Source of the DNA: CAVVJA01 sp963779485
GTDB taxonomy: Bacteria; Actinomycetota; Actinomycetes; Mycobacteriales; Jatrophihabitantaceae
DNA: 64,000 nt
Direction: 5' to 3'
Assembly (NCBI GenBank): GCA_963779485.1
Contig: CAVZYJ010000013.1
Location: 62,001 to 126,000, forward strand
Positions 7,895 to 16,740 of the stretch are shown in pieces. The translations under genes and the position numbers were made by a program. The notes under the pieces were generated by a model. That model worked only from the letters and a program-made list of their open reading frames with translations. It ran no database searches and was not told the origin of the DNA. How positions within the stretch are numbered: the first letter of the stretch is position 1; the number at the start of each line of letters is the position of its first letter.

Positions 7895-8407
7895 TTAGGT
7901 CGCTGCCCGGTCGAGCGCGGCGGCGTCGGCCTTCTGGAGTTTGGCGGTCGCTGTCTTTCGTGCCTTCTTGGCCCCGGCAACGTCGCCCTTGAGCGCCTTG
8001 ATGTGGCGTTGGTGGCCCTTGACTTCGGCCTTGATGCCGGCCACGGATTTCTGGTGTTTCTTCAGCGCCCGCCGCAGCCGCGCCTCGCCCTTTGCCGCGC
8101 GTGTCAAGGAGCGGTGCGCCGCGGCGATGTCCTTGTCCGGCGTGCTGGTCTTCTGGGCGCCTGTCTTGGCCGATCTGCTGGTCTTCCGGGCGCCCGTCTT
8201 GGCCGATCTGCTGGTCTTCCGGGCGCCCGTCTTGGCCGATCTGCTGGTCTTCCGGGCGCCCGTCTTGGCCGATCTGCTGGTCTTCCGGGCGCCCGTCTTG
8301 GCCGACCTGCTGGCCTTCCGGGCGCCCGTCTTGGCCGACCTGCTGGCCTTCCGGGCGCCCGTCTTGGCCGACCTGCTGGCCTTCTTCGTCCCTGTCGTCG
8401 TAGCCAT
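7895..8407 (-). CDS. Lysine-rich histone H1-like protein with tandem repeats
   Basis: A 170-residue strongly basic protein. Residues 1-9 are followed by seven copies of an 11-residue unit, (A/T)SRSAKTGARK, at about 10-86. The second half (about 95-165) is a Lys/Ala-rich helical segment with heptad-like spacing (SLTRAAKGEARLRRALKKHQ, VAGIKAEVKGHQRHIKALKG) likely to form a coiled coil. The repeats resemble the Ser/Lys/Ala tails of eukaryotic H1 and of actinobacterial HupB C-termini, but no HU domain is present. DNA or RNA binding is inferred from charge only. The ATG at 8407 follows a CTGAAAGG sequence. Confidence 0.75.
   Translation of the reverse strand: MATTTGTKKASRSAKTGARKASRSAKTGARKASRSAKTGARKTSRSAKTGARKTSRSAKTGARKTSRSAKTGARKTSRSAKTGAQKTSTPDKDIAAAHRSLTRAAKGEARLRRALKKHQKSVAGIKAEVKGHQRHIKALKGDVAGAKKARKTATAKLQKADAAALDRAAT
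8150..8380. repeat. Seven tandem 33-bp repeats inside the H1-like gene
   Basis: Seven nearly identical 33-bp units (core gggcgcccgtcttggccga) encode the repeated 11-residue peptide. Units differ mainly at one codon (Ala or Thr), the three 5'-most copies being the Ala type and the others the Thr type, so the array grew by duplication of blocks. The copies are identical over long runs, so unit number is likely to vary between strains and may be misassembled. Confidence 0.9.
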
Positions 8408-9269
8408 CGATGTCCTTTCAGGTCGCCGCTATCCTCGTGGCAGGATTCGCGTAGCGCGAGGTGCGCCGCTGGCGGTCGATGCGCAGTGTTCCCATCCGGC
8501 CGCTCAGCTAATCGCGCCCCGCCCGGGCACGCGCCCGGACGCTTGGCCTTGCCGTTCGCGTGGGCCGGAGACCTGCCCGCCGGCTGACAGCACGACGGGA
8601 GGCGCCCCGCATCGGACCATCGAGCGGGGCGCCTTGTGTATGCGTGGGCAATGATGTCCTGGGTTGTTATGCCCTGCTGGTACGCCGCTCACCCTGCCAT
8701 CGGATGGCGGGACGCTCTGCTTGTCTGACTGATATGTATCGCTGTGTTGTCATTCCTGAAGGAGCGGGGCCGGTCAATAGTGCTGGTTCTTCGTGGTTGA
8801 CGTTTTCTGGTTTTCTTCGACGCGGTATGGGTAAACGCCATCGACGCGTGAGGGTCCAGGATCGGCCGGAGGCCGATCGCGAAGCGGCCGTAGGTCCTGG
8901 ATGCCCATGCCGAGCGGGCGGATGCTGTCCGTTCGGAGAAAGCGTTGTGGTCATTGGTCTTTCTGTTGGTCTAATGGGTGGTGCTGATCGTCTGCTCCAG
9001 CGCCGTTGCTTCGGCTGGGGTGGACAGGCCCGGGTGGGGGCGGTCGGTCATTCCTCCGCCGCGTCGGTGGCGGCATGGAGTGGTGCGACAAGGTTTCCGG
9101 CTGGGCGGGATCAATCAAGAAGACGACCCGCGCCATGGTTGGGGGACAGACAACAAACGATCCGGGCCCAGCCAGGGATGGGGGTCAGACACAGCTTCGA
9201 GAGCCGATGCCGGGCCTGCATCAGATCCCCGCGACAGTCCTCCCGGGCTCGCACCACATCACGGGCGGC
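8408..9269. other. Long stretch without a supportable gene
   Basis: No frame on either strand is convincing. A plus-strand run around 8870-8970 changes frame between two protein-like pieces (RVQDRPEADREAAV, then VLDAHAERADAVRSEKALW), suggesting decayed coding sequence of unknown family. The stretch ends where the permease fragment begins. It also contains the hairpin at 8600-8634. Confidence 0.4.
8600..8634. terminator. Strong GC-rich hairpin
   Basis: A perfect 11-bp inverted repeat (aggcgccccgc, 13-nt loop, gcggggcgcct) followed on the plus strand by ttgtgta, a weak T-containing tail. It looks like an intrinsic terminator, but no plus-strand gene ends just before it, so it may belong to a lost gene. 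It may alternatively lie in the leader region of the minus-strand H1-like gene. Confidence 0.4.
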
Positions 9270-9805
9270 CCGGTCGTGGCGATCCTGAGCTTCGTGTGCT
9301 CGATCGGCAACGTTCCACTCGCCGCGGTGCTCTGGACGGCGGGATCAGCTTCGGCGGGGTAGCGGCGTTCATCTTCGCCGACCTGCTGATCCTGCCGATC
9401 CTCAACATCTACCGGAAGTACTACGGCGTCCGGGTCATGCTCGTCCTGCTCGGCACCTTTTACGCCGCCATGGTTATCGCCGGCTACGCCGTCGAGATCC
9501 TGTTCGGGATAACCCGGCTGACCCCCACCGAGCGGAACGCGAAGGTGGAGATGGCGCACCTGTCCTGGAACTACACGACCATCCTCAACATCGCCTTCCT
9601 GCTCCTCGCCGCCCTATTGATCATCCGGTTCCTGCGGACCGGTGGCCGCGAGACGCTGGCCATGATGAGCGGCCCACCCGACCACATGACCCGCGAACAC
9701 CACCACGACCACGATCACCCTGGTCACGGCGCAGCCGGCGCGGAGGACGGCGACGCCCACCACACGCCATCGGCGAGCGCCGAGGCGCCGCCGCGGCGCT
9801 CGTAG
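9270..9805 (+). pseudogene. Predicted permease (UPF0718/DUF318), 3' part with frameshift
   Basis: The sequence reads VVAILSFVCSIGNVPLAAVL in one frame up to about 9340, then GGISFGGVAAFIFADLLILP in the next frame, where the family has ...AVLWNGGISFGG. A single base is missing in ctctggacggcg. The C-terminal part has two more membrane helices and a His/Asp-rich tail (REHHHDHDHPGHG). The N-terminal half is absent. Intact homologues are multi-pass inner-membrane proteins of uncertain transport role, often near metal-related genes; the nearby CDF exporter fits that setting. Confidence 0.75.
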
Positions 9806-9849
9806 CCACCGCTACGCGATGCCTGCTGCCACGTGCCGAGGAGATTGAC

Positions 9850-10275
9850 ATGACCGTCAGCATCATCTGCAAACGCTGCAAGGCACTGATCACCGCGGAG
9901 GACGAGGACGACCTCGTCGCCCAAGTCGACGCGCACGCCCGCGATCATGGCCGCGCGCACAGCACGCATAAGCCGTCCCGGGAGCGCATCCTCGCCCACC
10001 TCCACCGCCGGACGAGACCACCGAGAGCTGACCGAAGCCTCGCGAAGTCAGGCCGGAAACGTTCTAGTTCGTTATGCACGGTGTCGCCCAGCAGGGTGAC
10101 CGACCCGGATAGCGCCGCCACCACGGCTTGGATTGCTGCCGTCACGCCGAGCCCGGCCAGGCTGATGAGCAGCGCGTTCCGGCCTGCCGCGCCAGCCTCG
10201 AGGGCGTCGTCGACCTGGCAGCGGTGTGGTCTGGTCGCTTCGCACGATGTCGGCGAGCTCTGTAGCTGCTGGTAG
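9850..10275 (+). CDS. DUF1059-like small protein, probably with a foreign 3' extension
   Basis: Residues 1-55 (MTVSIICKRCKALITAEDED, VDAHARDHG) form a small CxxC-containing actinobacterial protein resembling DUF1059. The remainder of the 141-residue frame is Arg/Ser-rich and overlaps, on the opposite strand, a fragment of a CDF transporter, so the natural 3' end has probably been lost. An AGGAG lies about 5 nt upstream of the ATG. A metal-related role is suggested only by context. Confidence 0.55.
   Translation: MTVSIICKRCKALITAEDEDDLVAQVDAHARDHGRAHSTHKPSRERILAHLHRRTRPPRADRSLAKSGRKRSSSLCTVSPSRVTDPDSAATTAWIAAVTPSPARLMSSAFRPAAPASRASSTWQRCGLVASHDVGELCSCW
10071..10211 (-). pseudogene. Cation diffusion facilitator, N-terminal fragment
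   Basis: The minus strand encodes DDALEAGAAGRNALLISLAG, VTAAIQAVVAALSGSVTLLG and DTVHN, which is helix I and the start of the metal-site helix II of CDF exporters. It breaks off just after HN and continues into unrelated sequence. It points away from the complete CDF gene starting at 10337, so two CDF genes were once divergent or one was copied in inverse orientation. Confidence 0.65.
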
Positions 10276-10336
10276 AAGGCGACCGGGTAGTCGGAGGGGC
10301 AGGTAACTGGCACGTCGGTGCTGTCATCCTGGGCTC

Positions 10337-11254
10337 ATGCATCAGACGACCGGGGTCCGTGATCCCGGGGCACGGTTCCGCCTGCCGGACGTGGATGACC
10401 GCGGTGAGCGCCGGCAGGCCAATCGGGCAGTCGCCCTAAGCGCCGTCGGCTTGGCCGTCACCGGGCTGATCGAGTTGGCGCTCGCGTTGCTGTCCGGGTC
10501 GGTGGCGCTGCTGTCCGACGCGTTGCACAACCTGTCCGACGTGTCGACCAGCTTGCTGGTCTTCATCGGGTTCCGCGCCTCCCGCAAGCCTCCAACCGGC
10601 CGCTACCCCTACGGCTACGAACGCGCGGAAGACCTCGCCGGCGTCGGCATCGCCGTGGTGATCTGGGCCAGCGCCGCCGTCGCCGGCGCCGAAAGCATCG
10701 CCAAGCTGCTGCGCCACGGCAGCACCCACTACGTCGGCTGGGCCATCACCGGCGCACTGGTCGGCATCGCCGGAAACCAGCTCGTCGCCCGCTACAAACT
10801 CCGCGTCGGACGACGGATCAACTCCGCCACCCTGATCGCCGACGCGAAACACTCCTGGCTTGACGCGCTGTCCTCCGCCGGCGCCCTCGCCGGGCTGCTC
10901 GGCGTCCTGGCCGGGTTGCGGTGGGCCGACGCCGTCGCCGGCCTGCTCGTCACCGGGTTCATCTGCCACGTCGGGTGGGAAGTCAGCCGCGACATCGCGC
11001 ACCGGCTGATGGACGGTGTCGATCCCGACATCCTCACCACTGCGGAGACCGTCGCCGGGGAGGTCCCCGGCGTCCGCCACGCCCACGCCCGCGCCCGCTG
11101 GACCGGGCGCACCCTGCGCGTCGACGTCGAAGGCTGGCTCGATGGCGACACCACCGTCGCCGACGCCGACCGCATCGGACAACACGTCGCGGACCGGCTC
11201 AGCGAGCAGCTACCCGAGATGCGCAACTTCAACTGGACCACCCGCGAGGTCTAG
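10337..11254 (+). CDS. Cation diffusion facilitator (CDF) metal/proton antiporter
   Basis: A 305-residue inner-membrane exporter of divalent metal such as Zn2+, Co2+ or Cd2+. Six membrane helices are visible between about 30 and 215. The metal-site residues are present on helix II (D61 in SDALHNLSD, with H64 and D68 nearby) and helix V (D169AKH, D176 in ADAKHSWLDALS). A C-terminal ferredoxin-like cytoplasmic domain (about 225-300) contains GVRHAHARARW. Length is normal. It lies beside permease and CDF fragments, which suggests a former metal-resistance cluster. The metal cannot be assigned from the motifs with certainty. Confidence 0.9.
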   Translation: MHQTTGVRDPGARFRLPDVDDRGERRQANRAVALSAVGLAVTGLIELALALLSGSVALLSDALHNLSDVSTSLLVFIGFRASRKPPTGRYPYGYERAEDLAGVGIAVVIWASAAVAGAESIAKLLRHGSTHYVGWAITGALVGIAGNQLVARYKLRVGRRINSATLIADAKHSWLDALSSAGALAGLLGVLAGLRWADAVAGLLVTGFICHVGWEVSRDIAHRLMDGVDPDILTTAETVAGEVPGVRHAHARARWTGRTLRVDVEGWLDGDTTVADADRIGQHVADRLSEQLPEMRNFNWTTREV

Positions 11255-11606
11255 CCGCCACAAGCCGCCGCCGCGGGGCAGCGTCTCCTCGACTGCGCCG
11301 GCGTCGCGAAGCGCCCATCAACCGCCTACCTTGGCCAACCGCCGTGCACCTCCACAAGCGGCGTCAATCCACCGCCCGCCGGACCACCGCTCCGAAAGCG
11401 GAACCTCGACACGCTGCGGACCCTCCGCCCGACGCGGCTCAGGGGCCGATAAGCCTCGATCTCCCGTAGGACGCCCGTCGCCGGACGGCGTCCCACGCGG
11501 GATCCGCTTCCGGCTCTTTCGACTCACCGGGACATCGACCCCGATGTCGGATGTGGTTGCTATGAATGGTGGCGACGCAACCCGCAACTGCTTCTGGGAG
11601 ATGCTG
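11255..11606. other. Intergenic stretch
   Basis: No gene found. The sequence between the CDF gene and the reductase pseudogene is Arg/Pro-coding in all frames and shows no repeat or strong hairpin. A GGGAG at 11596-11600 serves the ATG at 11607. Confidence 0.4.
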
Positions 11607-12219
11607 ATGTCCGACACCACCTGCCACATGTCGATCTCGCTCGACGGCTTCGTCGCCGGACCCGAGCAGAGCCGGGACAATCCGCTGGGCAAGCGCGGCC
11701 GCGAGCTGCACGGCTGGCATATCGGCGACCCGCGCGCGACCGAGGCCGACAAGACAGCCACCGAATGGCTCATGCGCCCTCGCGGCGCCTACGTCATGGG
11801 CCGAAACATGTTCGGGCCGGTCCGCGGCGAGTGGAACGAGGCGTGGGACGGATGGTGGGGACCCGAGCCGCCCTACCACGCGCCGGTCTTCGTGCTCACT
11901 CACCACGCCGCGCGAACCGATCGAAATGGAGGGCGGGACCACCTTCCACTTCGTCACCGAGGGCTTCGACGCCGCCTACACGCAGGCGCTCGAAACGGCC
12001 GACAGCAAGGGCGTGGACATCGCCGGCGGCGCTTCGACCGTTCGACAGGCACTCAACGCCGGCGTGATCGATGAACTCACCCTCGACATCGCACCCGTCC
12101 TATTGGGCAGCGGCGAGCGCATGTTCGACGGCGTCGAGACCTTCGACTTCGAGCCCGTCGAGGTGCTCCACTCACCGCTAACCACCCATATCCGTTACCG
12201 CAAACGCAACGCCGGCTAA
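11607..12219 (+). pseudogene. Dihydrofolate-reductase/RibD-C-domain protein, single frameshift
   Basis: Residues from ATG 11607 read MSDTTCHMSISLDGFVAGPE through PRGAYVMGRNMFGPVRGEW to YHAPVFVLTH in one frame. The rest (EMEGGTTFHFVTEGFDAAYT, IAGGASTVRQALNAGVIDEL, IAPVLLGSGERMFDG) is in another frame from about 11910. One extra C in cacgccgcgcgaacc accounts for the shift; without it the protein would be complete (about 203 residues). Intact members are NADPH-dependent reductases of unassigned substrate. It could be a sequencing error. Confidence 0.8.
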
Positions 12220-12397
12220 GCAGCAAACTGCACTTCGTCCGTCTCAATCGAGGATCCGTGCCCGGTAACGGGATCTAACCGGGACGACTCGAAGCGCGGC
12301 GTCGTCGCTGACTGGGCCTATGCAACGTCGGCCTGGGTTGGCACGCGGACAGTTAGCGGTTGACCACATCCGTTGCCGCGCCGTTGACACGCTGGAT

Positions 12398-13237
12398 TCA
12401 GGTGAGCGGGGTGGCCGTGCCAGTCACAGCTATCCCGCTGCCAGGCTCGGCACCGATGTCGACGGTGAGAACGCCAGGTCGGCCGAGGTCGGCGCCTTGA
12501 TAAATGGTCAGCGTCGTGGGCAGCGTGACCAGATTGAGCTCGCGCAGGTAACCGCCGAAGGCAGCCGCGGCTGCCCCGGTGGCTGGATCCTCCAGGACAC
12601 CGCCTGGCGGAAATGGGTTGCGTGCGTGGAACACAGTCGCCGATTCCCGCCAGACGAGATCGATAGTTGTCCACTGGCGAGCGGCCATCAGGGCTGCGAG
12701 CGCCGTAAAGTTGTAGCTCAGATCGGTGAGGCGATCACGGCTGGCCGCTGCGACTATCGGGTGCCAGGCACCGGCGAAAGCAACCCGCGGCGGCAGGTCC
12801 GCATCGAGGTCGTCCGCACCCCATCCGAGGGCGTCGAGTAGCCGGGCAAGGTCGCTGTCGGCTATGTCTACCGTGCGCGGTGCCACGCTGGTCAGGGTTG
12901 CTCGCAGCTCACCATTTGATCCGCTCGCCGTCGTGACCTCGACAGTCCCGGCACGGGTGATGAAGGTAAGTGCACCTGTGCCATGGCGTTGTGCGTAGGC
13001 AACAGCCGCTGCGATCGTGGCATGTCCGCAGAAAGGAACCTCAGCGAGCGGGCTGAAGTACCGCACGTCGAACACGTCGCCAGTGCGGGCTGTTAGGAAT
13101 GCTGTTTCGGAGAAGCCCAGTTCAGCCGCGACGGCAAGCATTTCGGCGTCGCTGGCCCCCTTCGCGTCGAGGACCACTCCGGCGGGATTGCCTCCGCGCG
13201 GGTCCGCGCTAAATGCTGAATAGCGCAAGATCTCCAT
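12398..13237 (-). CDS. PhzF-family isomerase
   Basis: A 279-residue protein with the diaminopimelate-epimerase-like fold of PhzF. Visible family marks are the N-terminal MEILRYSAFSADPRGGNPAG, the Glu in LGFSETAFL (about 45, the usual catalytic Glu), FSPLAEVPFCGHATIAAA, and the C-terminal GGVLEDPATGAAAAAFGGYL. In phenazine makers PhzF isomerises a dihydro-hydroxyanthranilate, but no other phenazine genes are nearby, so this is probably a stand-alone member with another small-molecule substrate. It is complete. Confidence 0.9.
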   Translation of the reverse strand: MEILRYSAFSADPRGGNPAGVVLDAKGASDAEMLAVAAELGFSETAFLTARTGDVFDVRYFSPLAEVPFCGHATIAAAVAYAQRHGTGALTFITRAGTVEVTTASGSNGELRATLTSVAPRTVDIADSDLARLLDALGWGADDLDADLPPRVAFAGAWHPIVAAASRDRLTDLSYNFTALAALMAARQWTTIDLVWRESATVFHARNPFPPGGVLEDPATGAAAAAFGGYLRELNLVTLPTTLTIYQGADLGRPGVLTVDIGAEPGSGIAVTGTATPLT

Positions 13238-13322
13238 GGAAAGGAACGTAGTCCAGGCAGGTTGTTCGCGGACCAGACCACTGAGCGATTCCCGGCACGC
13301 CAGTCGCCCGGTCGAGGATGCG

Positions 13323-14051
13323 TTATTGGGTTGCCAGTGCGAGGCGGTGGCGTAGTCGGCGCGCTACGGCGACATCGCCGGCTACCTGTATCGCCGATTC
13401 CGGCGCGCGTCCCCACAGCCAGAGCAGTAGGTTCGAGGGTTCGCCGGTAACCCGAACCTCCGGCTCACCGGTCACATCGCCGACCATGATCTGATCGGGG
13501 GACATCACCACCTGCCAGGCCTCCTCGTCGGTCGCCACCACCACCGTGCCGGATGACCCGGGCTGCGGGTCGTCGCTCCAATCACCGGCGAGCATCATCA
13601 CCAGCACCTCGTCGATCCCGTCAACGGCAAGCTCGGCGTCGATCGGCGTGCCGACGCCGAACGCGCTTTGCACGTCGGCTCGATGCACCGCGGTCTCTTC
13701 AGCCATCCGCCGTACCCAAAAGCCGGCCGTCTGGTCCGGTGGCCACCACGTCCAGGACGGCGCGGCCGGGTCGGTGCTTGCCAGCACTTGCAGCAGGCGG
13801 CCGTGCGCCTCGACGAACCATGTCACCGGGTCCCGGTCCGCGGGCCACCGCGGCGGCCACGGATCCGGGCGCGTTCCGGCCAACTGGATGCAGGCGATCT
13901 TGTGTTCGTAGACCTCCGCGGTGTGTCGGACGACGTCTCCCACCGTCCATCCCGGACACGCCGGCACATCCGCCCTCAGGTCATCGGCTCCGGCTCTGCT
14001 CAGCAGTCGTCCATCGACATCCAGGAGCTCGAGGTAACGCAAACGATCCAT
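13323..14051 (-). CDS. Maleylpyruvate isomerase/DinB-like family protein, probable mycothiol-dependent fold
   Basis: A 242-residue protein of the actinobacterial maleylpyruvate-isomerase family. The N-terminal four-helix region has the typical DVPACPGWTVGDVVRHTAEV motif (about 25-44) and the metal-ligand-like His in EETAVHRADV (about 125-130). The C-terminal third (EVRVTGEPSNLLLWLWGRAP) matches the family's second domain. The start is set at MDRLRYLELLD (14051); upstream residues in the longer frame are not conserved-looking. Substrate unknown. Confidence 0.82.
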   Translation of the reverse strand: MDRLRYLELLDVDGRLLSRAGADDLRADVPACPGWTVGDVVRHTAEVYEHKIACIQLAGTRPDPWPPRWPADRDPVTWFVEAHGRLLQVLASTDPAAPSWTWWPPDQTAGFWVRRMAEETAVHRADVQSAFGVGTPIDAELAVDGIDEVLVMMLAGDWSDDPQPGSSGTVVVATDEEAWQVVMSPDQIMVGDVTGEPEVRVTGEPSNLLLWLWGRAPESAIQVAGDVAVARRLRHRLALATQ

Positions 14052-14332
14052 TGCTGCAGCCTGACCCGCCCGTCCAGGCCTGTCGAGCACCCCGGCCCCC
14101 GGTGTGTGTCATTTGCTGAGCCTGCAGCGACGCGCGCGTCATGGCGGCGGCTCGCATGCCGATACGGCGACATGACTCAGTCCCGGTTGGCCTGTCCGGT
14201 AATCCGTTCCGGTGAGCGAGCGACGTGCGGGACGGCTCGGCTGAGCCGCGAACCGACGACATACAGACTGATCTGCGCGCACGATTCCCATGCTGCGTAC
14301 AGCCATCTCACACGCAGAACGACGGTGTTGTG

Positions 14333-14959
14333 CTACGAGATCCTTATCGTGCCGGCGCGGGTTCGGATGTTCACCGCAGTGAGCGAGCTAGCGCCAGCGC
14401 GGAGGGTCACTGGCAGGTCGTGCGGACCCAGCCACATGTCGATGGCCGAGGTCGCCGAGCAGTTCGAGCCGTGTGATCGCATGTGGCTGGACGCGGTGGG
14501 GCGCGGCCATCGCGCCGGGGTGCAGTTCAGTTGGCACGTGCCACGCGATGAAGAAGGGAAGTGCGCCGGACCGGAATGCGTCCGAGACGCCGGCGAGGCG
14601 CCAGCGCAGGACCGAGCCGTCGGGTCGGTCCGCGACCCCGAGGTGACCTGCAGGCCCAGTCGGGCGGCGTCGGCGTCCAGACCGTCTGTTGCCACGGCCC
14701 AGGCGGCGAGCCGGTCACCGCGTTCGACTGCAGCGAGGATGCCTCGTCCGAAGTCGTTCGCGGCCGCGACTTCGGGGTCGACAAAGTGGACAAGTTCGAG
14801 GTACTTGTGGCCGAGCGGCACGATGCGATTAGCTGTGCCCCAGGTTGGGTGCATCCCACCCGGCACCGCGGCTAACCCGTAGCGGATGGCGAACTGATCG
14901 GTCACGACATCGACATCACGCACTGCGTAAATGACGTGGTCGATCCGATAACCGCGCAT
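14333..14959 (-). pseudogene. Glyoxalase-like (VOC) protein with two compensating frameshifts
   Basis: Residues 1-110 (MRGYRIDHVIYAVRDVDVVT, HPTWGTANRIVPLGHKYLEL) are a glyoxalase-like domain. From about 14640 the homology moves to a second frame (DGSVLRWRLAGVSDAF, GALPFFIAWHVPTELHPGAM), and near 14465 it returns to the first frame (IDMWLGPHDLPVTLRAG). A one-base loss and a one-base gain, some 170 nt apart, would explain this. As read, the middle of the annotated frame is scrambled but the frame stays open to 14333. Confidence 0.7.
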
Positions 14960-15492
14960 CGATGTGACTCAACCCCCACGATTCGCCACGCGCAAGACTG
15001 ACCGGCCGCGGTCCGCAGCCGAGCACCCCGCCTGCTCGACGCGTCGGCTGACGCCAACCGCCCGCCGGATTGGCGAGGTTCACCACCGTTGCCATGCGGA
15101 CAGTTTCAACGATCTCTGAACTTGGCGACAGTCCGGGCGTTGATGGATGACCGCGGGTACGCGGGAACCGTCACTTGGTGGCTCGAGACTCCATCGACGG
15201 CCGAAGCATTGGCTTAGGATGCCTCCTTGATCGGTAGGTGGAATCCGCCCTGGAACCGCGCCCGACCGTTCGTGGCATACCGACTTATCCGTGCGCCGCA
15301 CCAACCAGAGAACGAACGCCCCTAGCGACGGATCGCTGCGTATGGTCGTTCGCGCCGTTGTGGCGCGGAAGACGGCGTGACTTAGCGGGCTGCCACGGCC
15401 ATCTTGGGCAATGCCGCAGCCAGGGTGGCCTGGCTTTCACGCGAAGGCCTATTCGCGAAGGCGGCCACCGAGCAGTGCTGCGTGGTTCAGTC
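14960..15492. other. Intergenic stretch of 533 bp
   Basis: No reading frame looks coding on either strand, and no RNA gene or strong inverted repeat is evident. It separates the VOC pseudogene from the 3' end of the DedA gene, both on the minus strand. Confidence 0.4.
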
Positions 15493-16068
15493 TTATGCGG
15501 GAGCCTGCCCGGCCAGCCGTGCTTGGCGGTTGGCGCGCCACTTCGACAACCCGGCCCTGATCAACAGCCCCACGACGACGAGCATGATCACACCGATCAG
15601 CGCCTTCGTGCCGATCCTCCCCACGAGCTTGGCGATCTCCTCACCCAGGAGGTAGGAGATCCCGACGTAGATCCCGATCCAGAAGACGCCGGCTACCAGC
15701 GCTCCCAGCAGGAACAGCCAGAAGCGCACCCGGAAGATCCCGGACACGAAGGCTGGTAGCGTCGCGGACGCCACGAAGGTGTGTCGGCCGAAGGCACGGT
15801 CGCCCTTGGCCAGCAGTTTCCGGCGCCTTTCCTCGAAGCGTCCCGGGTGGTCGAGCAGCGGGCGCCCGCCGCGCGCACCGATCACGAATCCGATGGCCGA
15901 ACCGAGCATCCAGGCGACCATGGCGGTAGCCAGCACGATCCAGATATTAAGTTTGCCCTCTCCCGCGAGCGCGCCCGCCGCGATGAGCGAAGCGTCACCC
16001 GGGCCCGGTATGCCGGCTCCCATGATCGCGACCAGCACGAAGATGACGGCGTACTCGGACAGGCTCAT
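15493..16068 (-). CDS. DedA/SNARE-associated (VTT domain) membrane protein
   Basis: A 191-residue multi-pass inner-membrane protein. The family region includes MGAGIPGPGDASLIAAGALA near the N-terminus and, centrally, GFVIGARGGRPLLD, FGRHTFVASATLPAFVSGIF and VAGVFWIGIYVGISYLLG. DedA proteins support membrane homeostasis and some flip lipids; the usual acidic/Arg pair is partly present (GDAS, FRVR). A GGAGG lies about 5 nt upstream of the ATG. It stands alone. Confidence 0.85.
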   Translation of the reverse strand: MSLSEYAVIFVLVAIMGAGIPGPGDASLIAAGALAGEGKLNIWIVLATAMVAWMLGSAIGFVIGARGGRPLLDHPGRFEERRRKLLAKGDRAFGRHTFVASATLPAFVSGIFRVRFWLFLLGALVAGVFWIGIYVGISYLLGEEIAKLVGRIGTKALIGVIMLVVVGLLIRAGLSKWRANRQARLAGQAPA

Positions 16069-16740
16069 GGCAGGCCACCTCCTGCCCCGGGCCGTCTCAT
16101 CGCATCACCACCAGGCTAGCTACAGCTTGTCTGTCTGGTTCCCTCTGGCTCCGCTCGTTTAATACGGTAGCTGTCGCGCCGGTTATCACGAAGGAGACGT
16201 AAGCGGTACGATACTCGACTCTTTTGTGTTTGTACCGCCGGACAACGTTGATAAGGTACTAATTCCAGCCGGCGATCATCCGGAAAGAACCGAGATGTTG
16301 ATGCTTGACGCGGAGGGCGCCGATGGTTCGCGGCTCAATGCCACCTTGCCGTTTACGCGGGATACGGACATGCATGTGACTATTTGGGAGGAGTTTTCCC
16401 ATCAATGCGACGGATTTCGCTTCTTCTCACCTGTCAGATCGGTGTGGTGAGAATGGCGAGAGTCCGAGTGATTAGACTATCGCCGTTTGAGCCGCCCAGC
16501 TGTATATGCGGGGGTAAGGCACGACCAATAGATTGGCGCAGCAGCGCGCCGAGTTATTCATATGTGCGCCGGGGCCGCGCGATTGACATGCGCGACAACG
16601 ACGGCTATTGCCTGTCTGTTTGTGCGCCCATTTGTCGCCGATGATCTTCATTGGGCGTTCGCTCAGCCAGCCGGCGTTGGGAAGCTGGATCCAGCCCTCC
16701 CAGGCCGCCGGTGCGTGCTCGCGCTTGGTGGGCTCGCGGG
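16069..16740. other. Lower-GC stretch
   Basis: Base composition falls visibly here relative to the neighbours (for example atattcgtt-like runs around 16140-16260 and 16540-16620). Apart from the short frame at 16226-16450 no gene is supported. The lower GC suggests a segment of foreign origin between the DedA and flavoprotein genes. Confidence 0.4.
16226..16450 (+). CDS. Hypothetical short protein in low-GC segment
   Basis: A 74-residue frame from a GTG reads as a plausible acidic protein (FVPPDNVDKVLIPAGDHPER, LPFTRDTDMHVTIWEEFSHQ) with codon use unlike the surrounding high-GC genes. An AAGGAG at about 16191 lies roughly 30 nt upstream, so translation may begin earlier at a non-canonical codon. 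No family recognised. It may be a remnant. Confidence 0.35.
   Translation: MFVPPDNVDKVLIPAGDHPERTEMLMLDAEGADGSRLNATLPFTRDTDMHVTIWEEFSHQCDGFRFFSPVRSVW

Noticed and set aside
8150..8390. Regular 33-bp repeats that could suggest a CRISPR array
   Set aside because: The units are directly adjacent with no spacers and encode an in-frame repeated peptide within a basic protein.
10436..11185. 249-residue minus-strand frame opposite the CDF exporter
   Set aside because: Gly/Asp/Ala-rich shadow of a high-GC gene; the plus-strand frame has all CDF motifs.
12398..13237. Phenazine biosynthesis cluster
   Set aside because: Only a PhzF-family protein is present; no other phz genes are nearby and stand-alone PhzF proteins are common.
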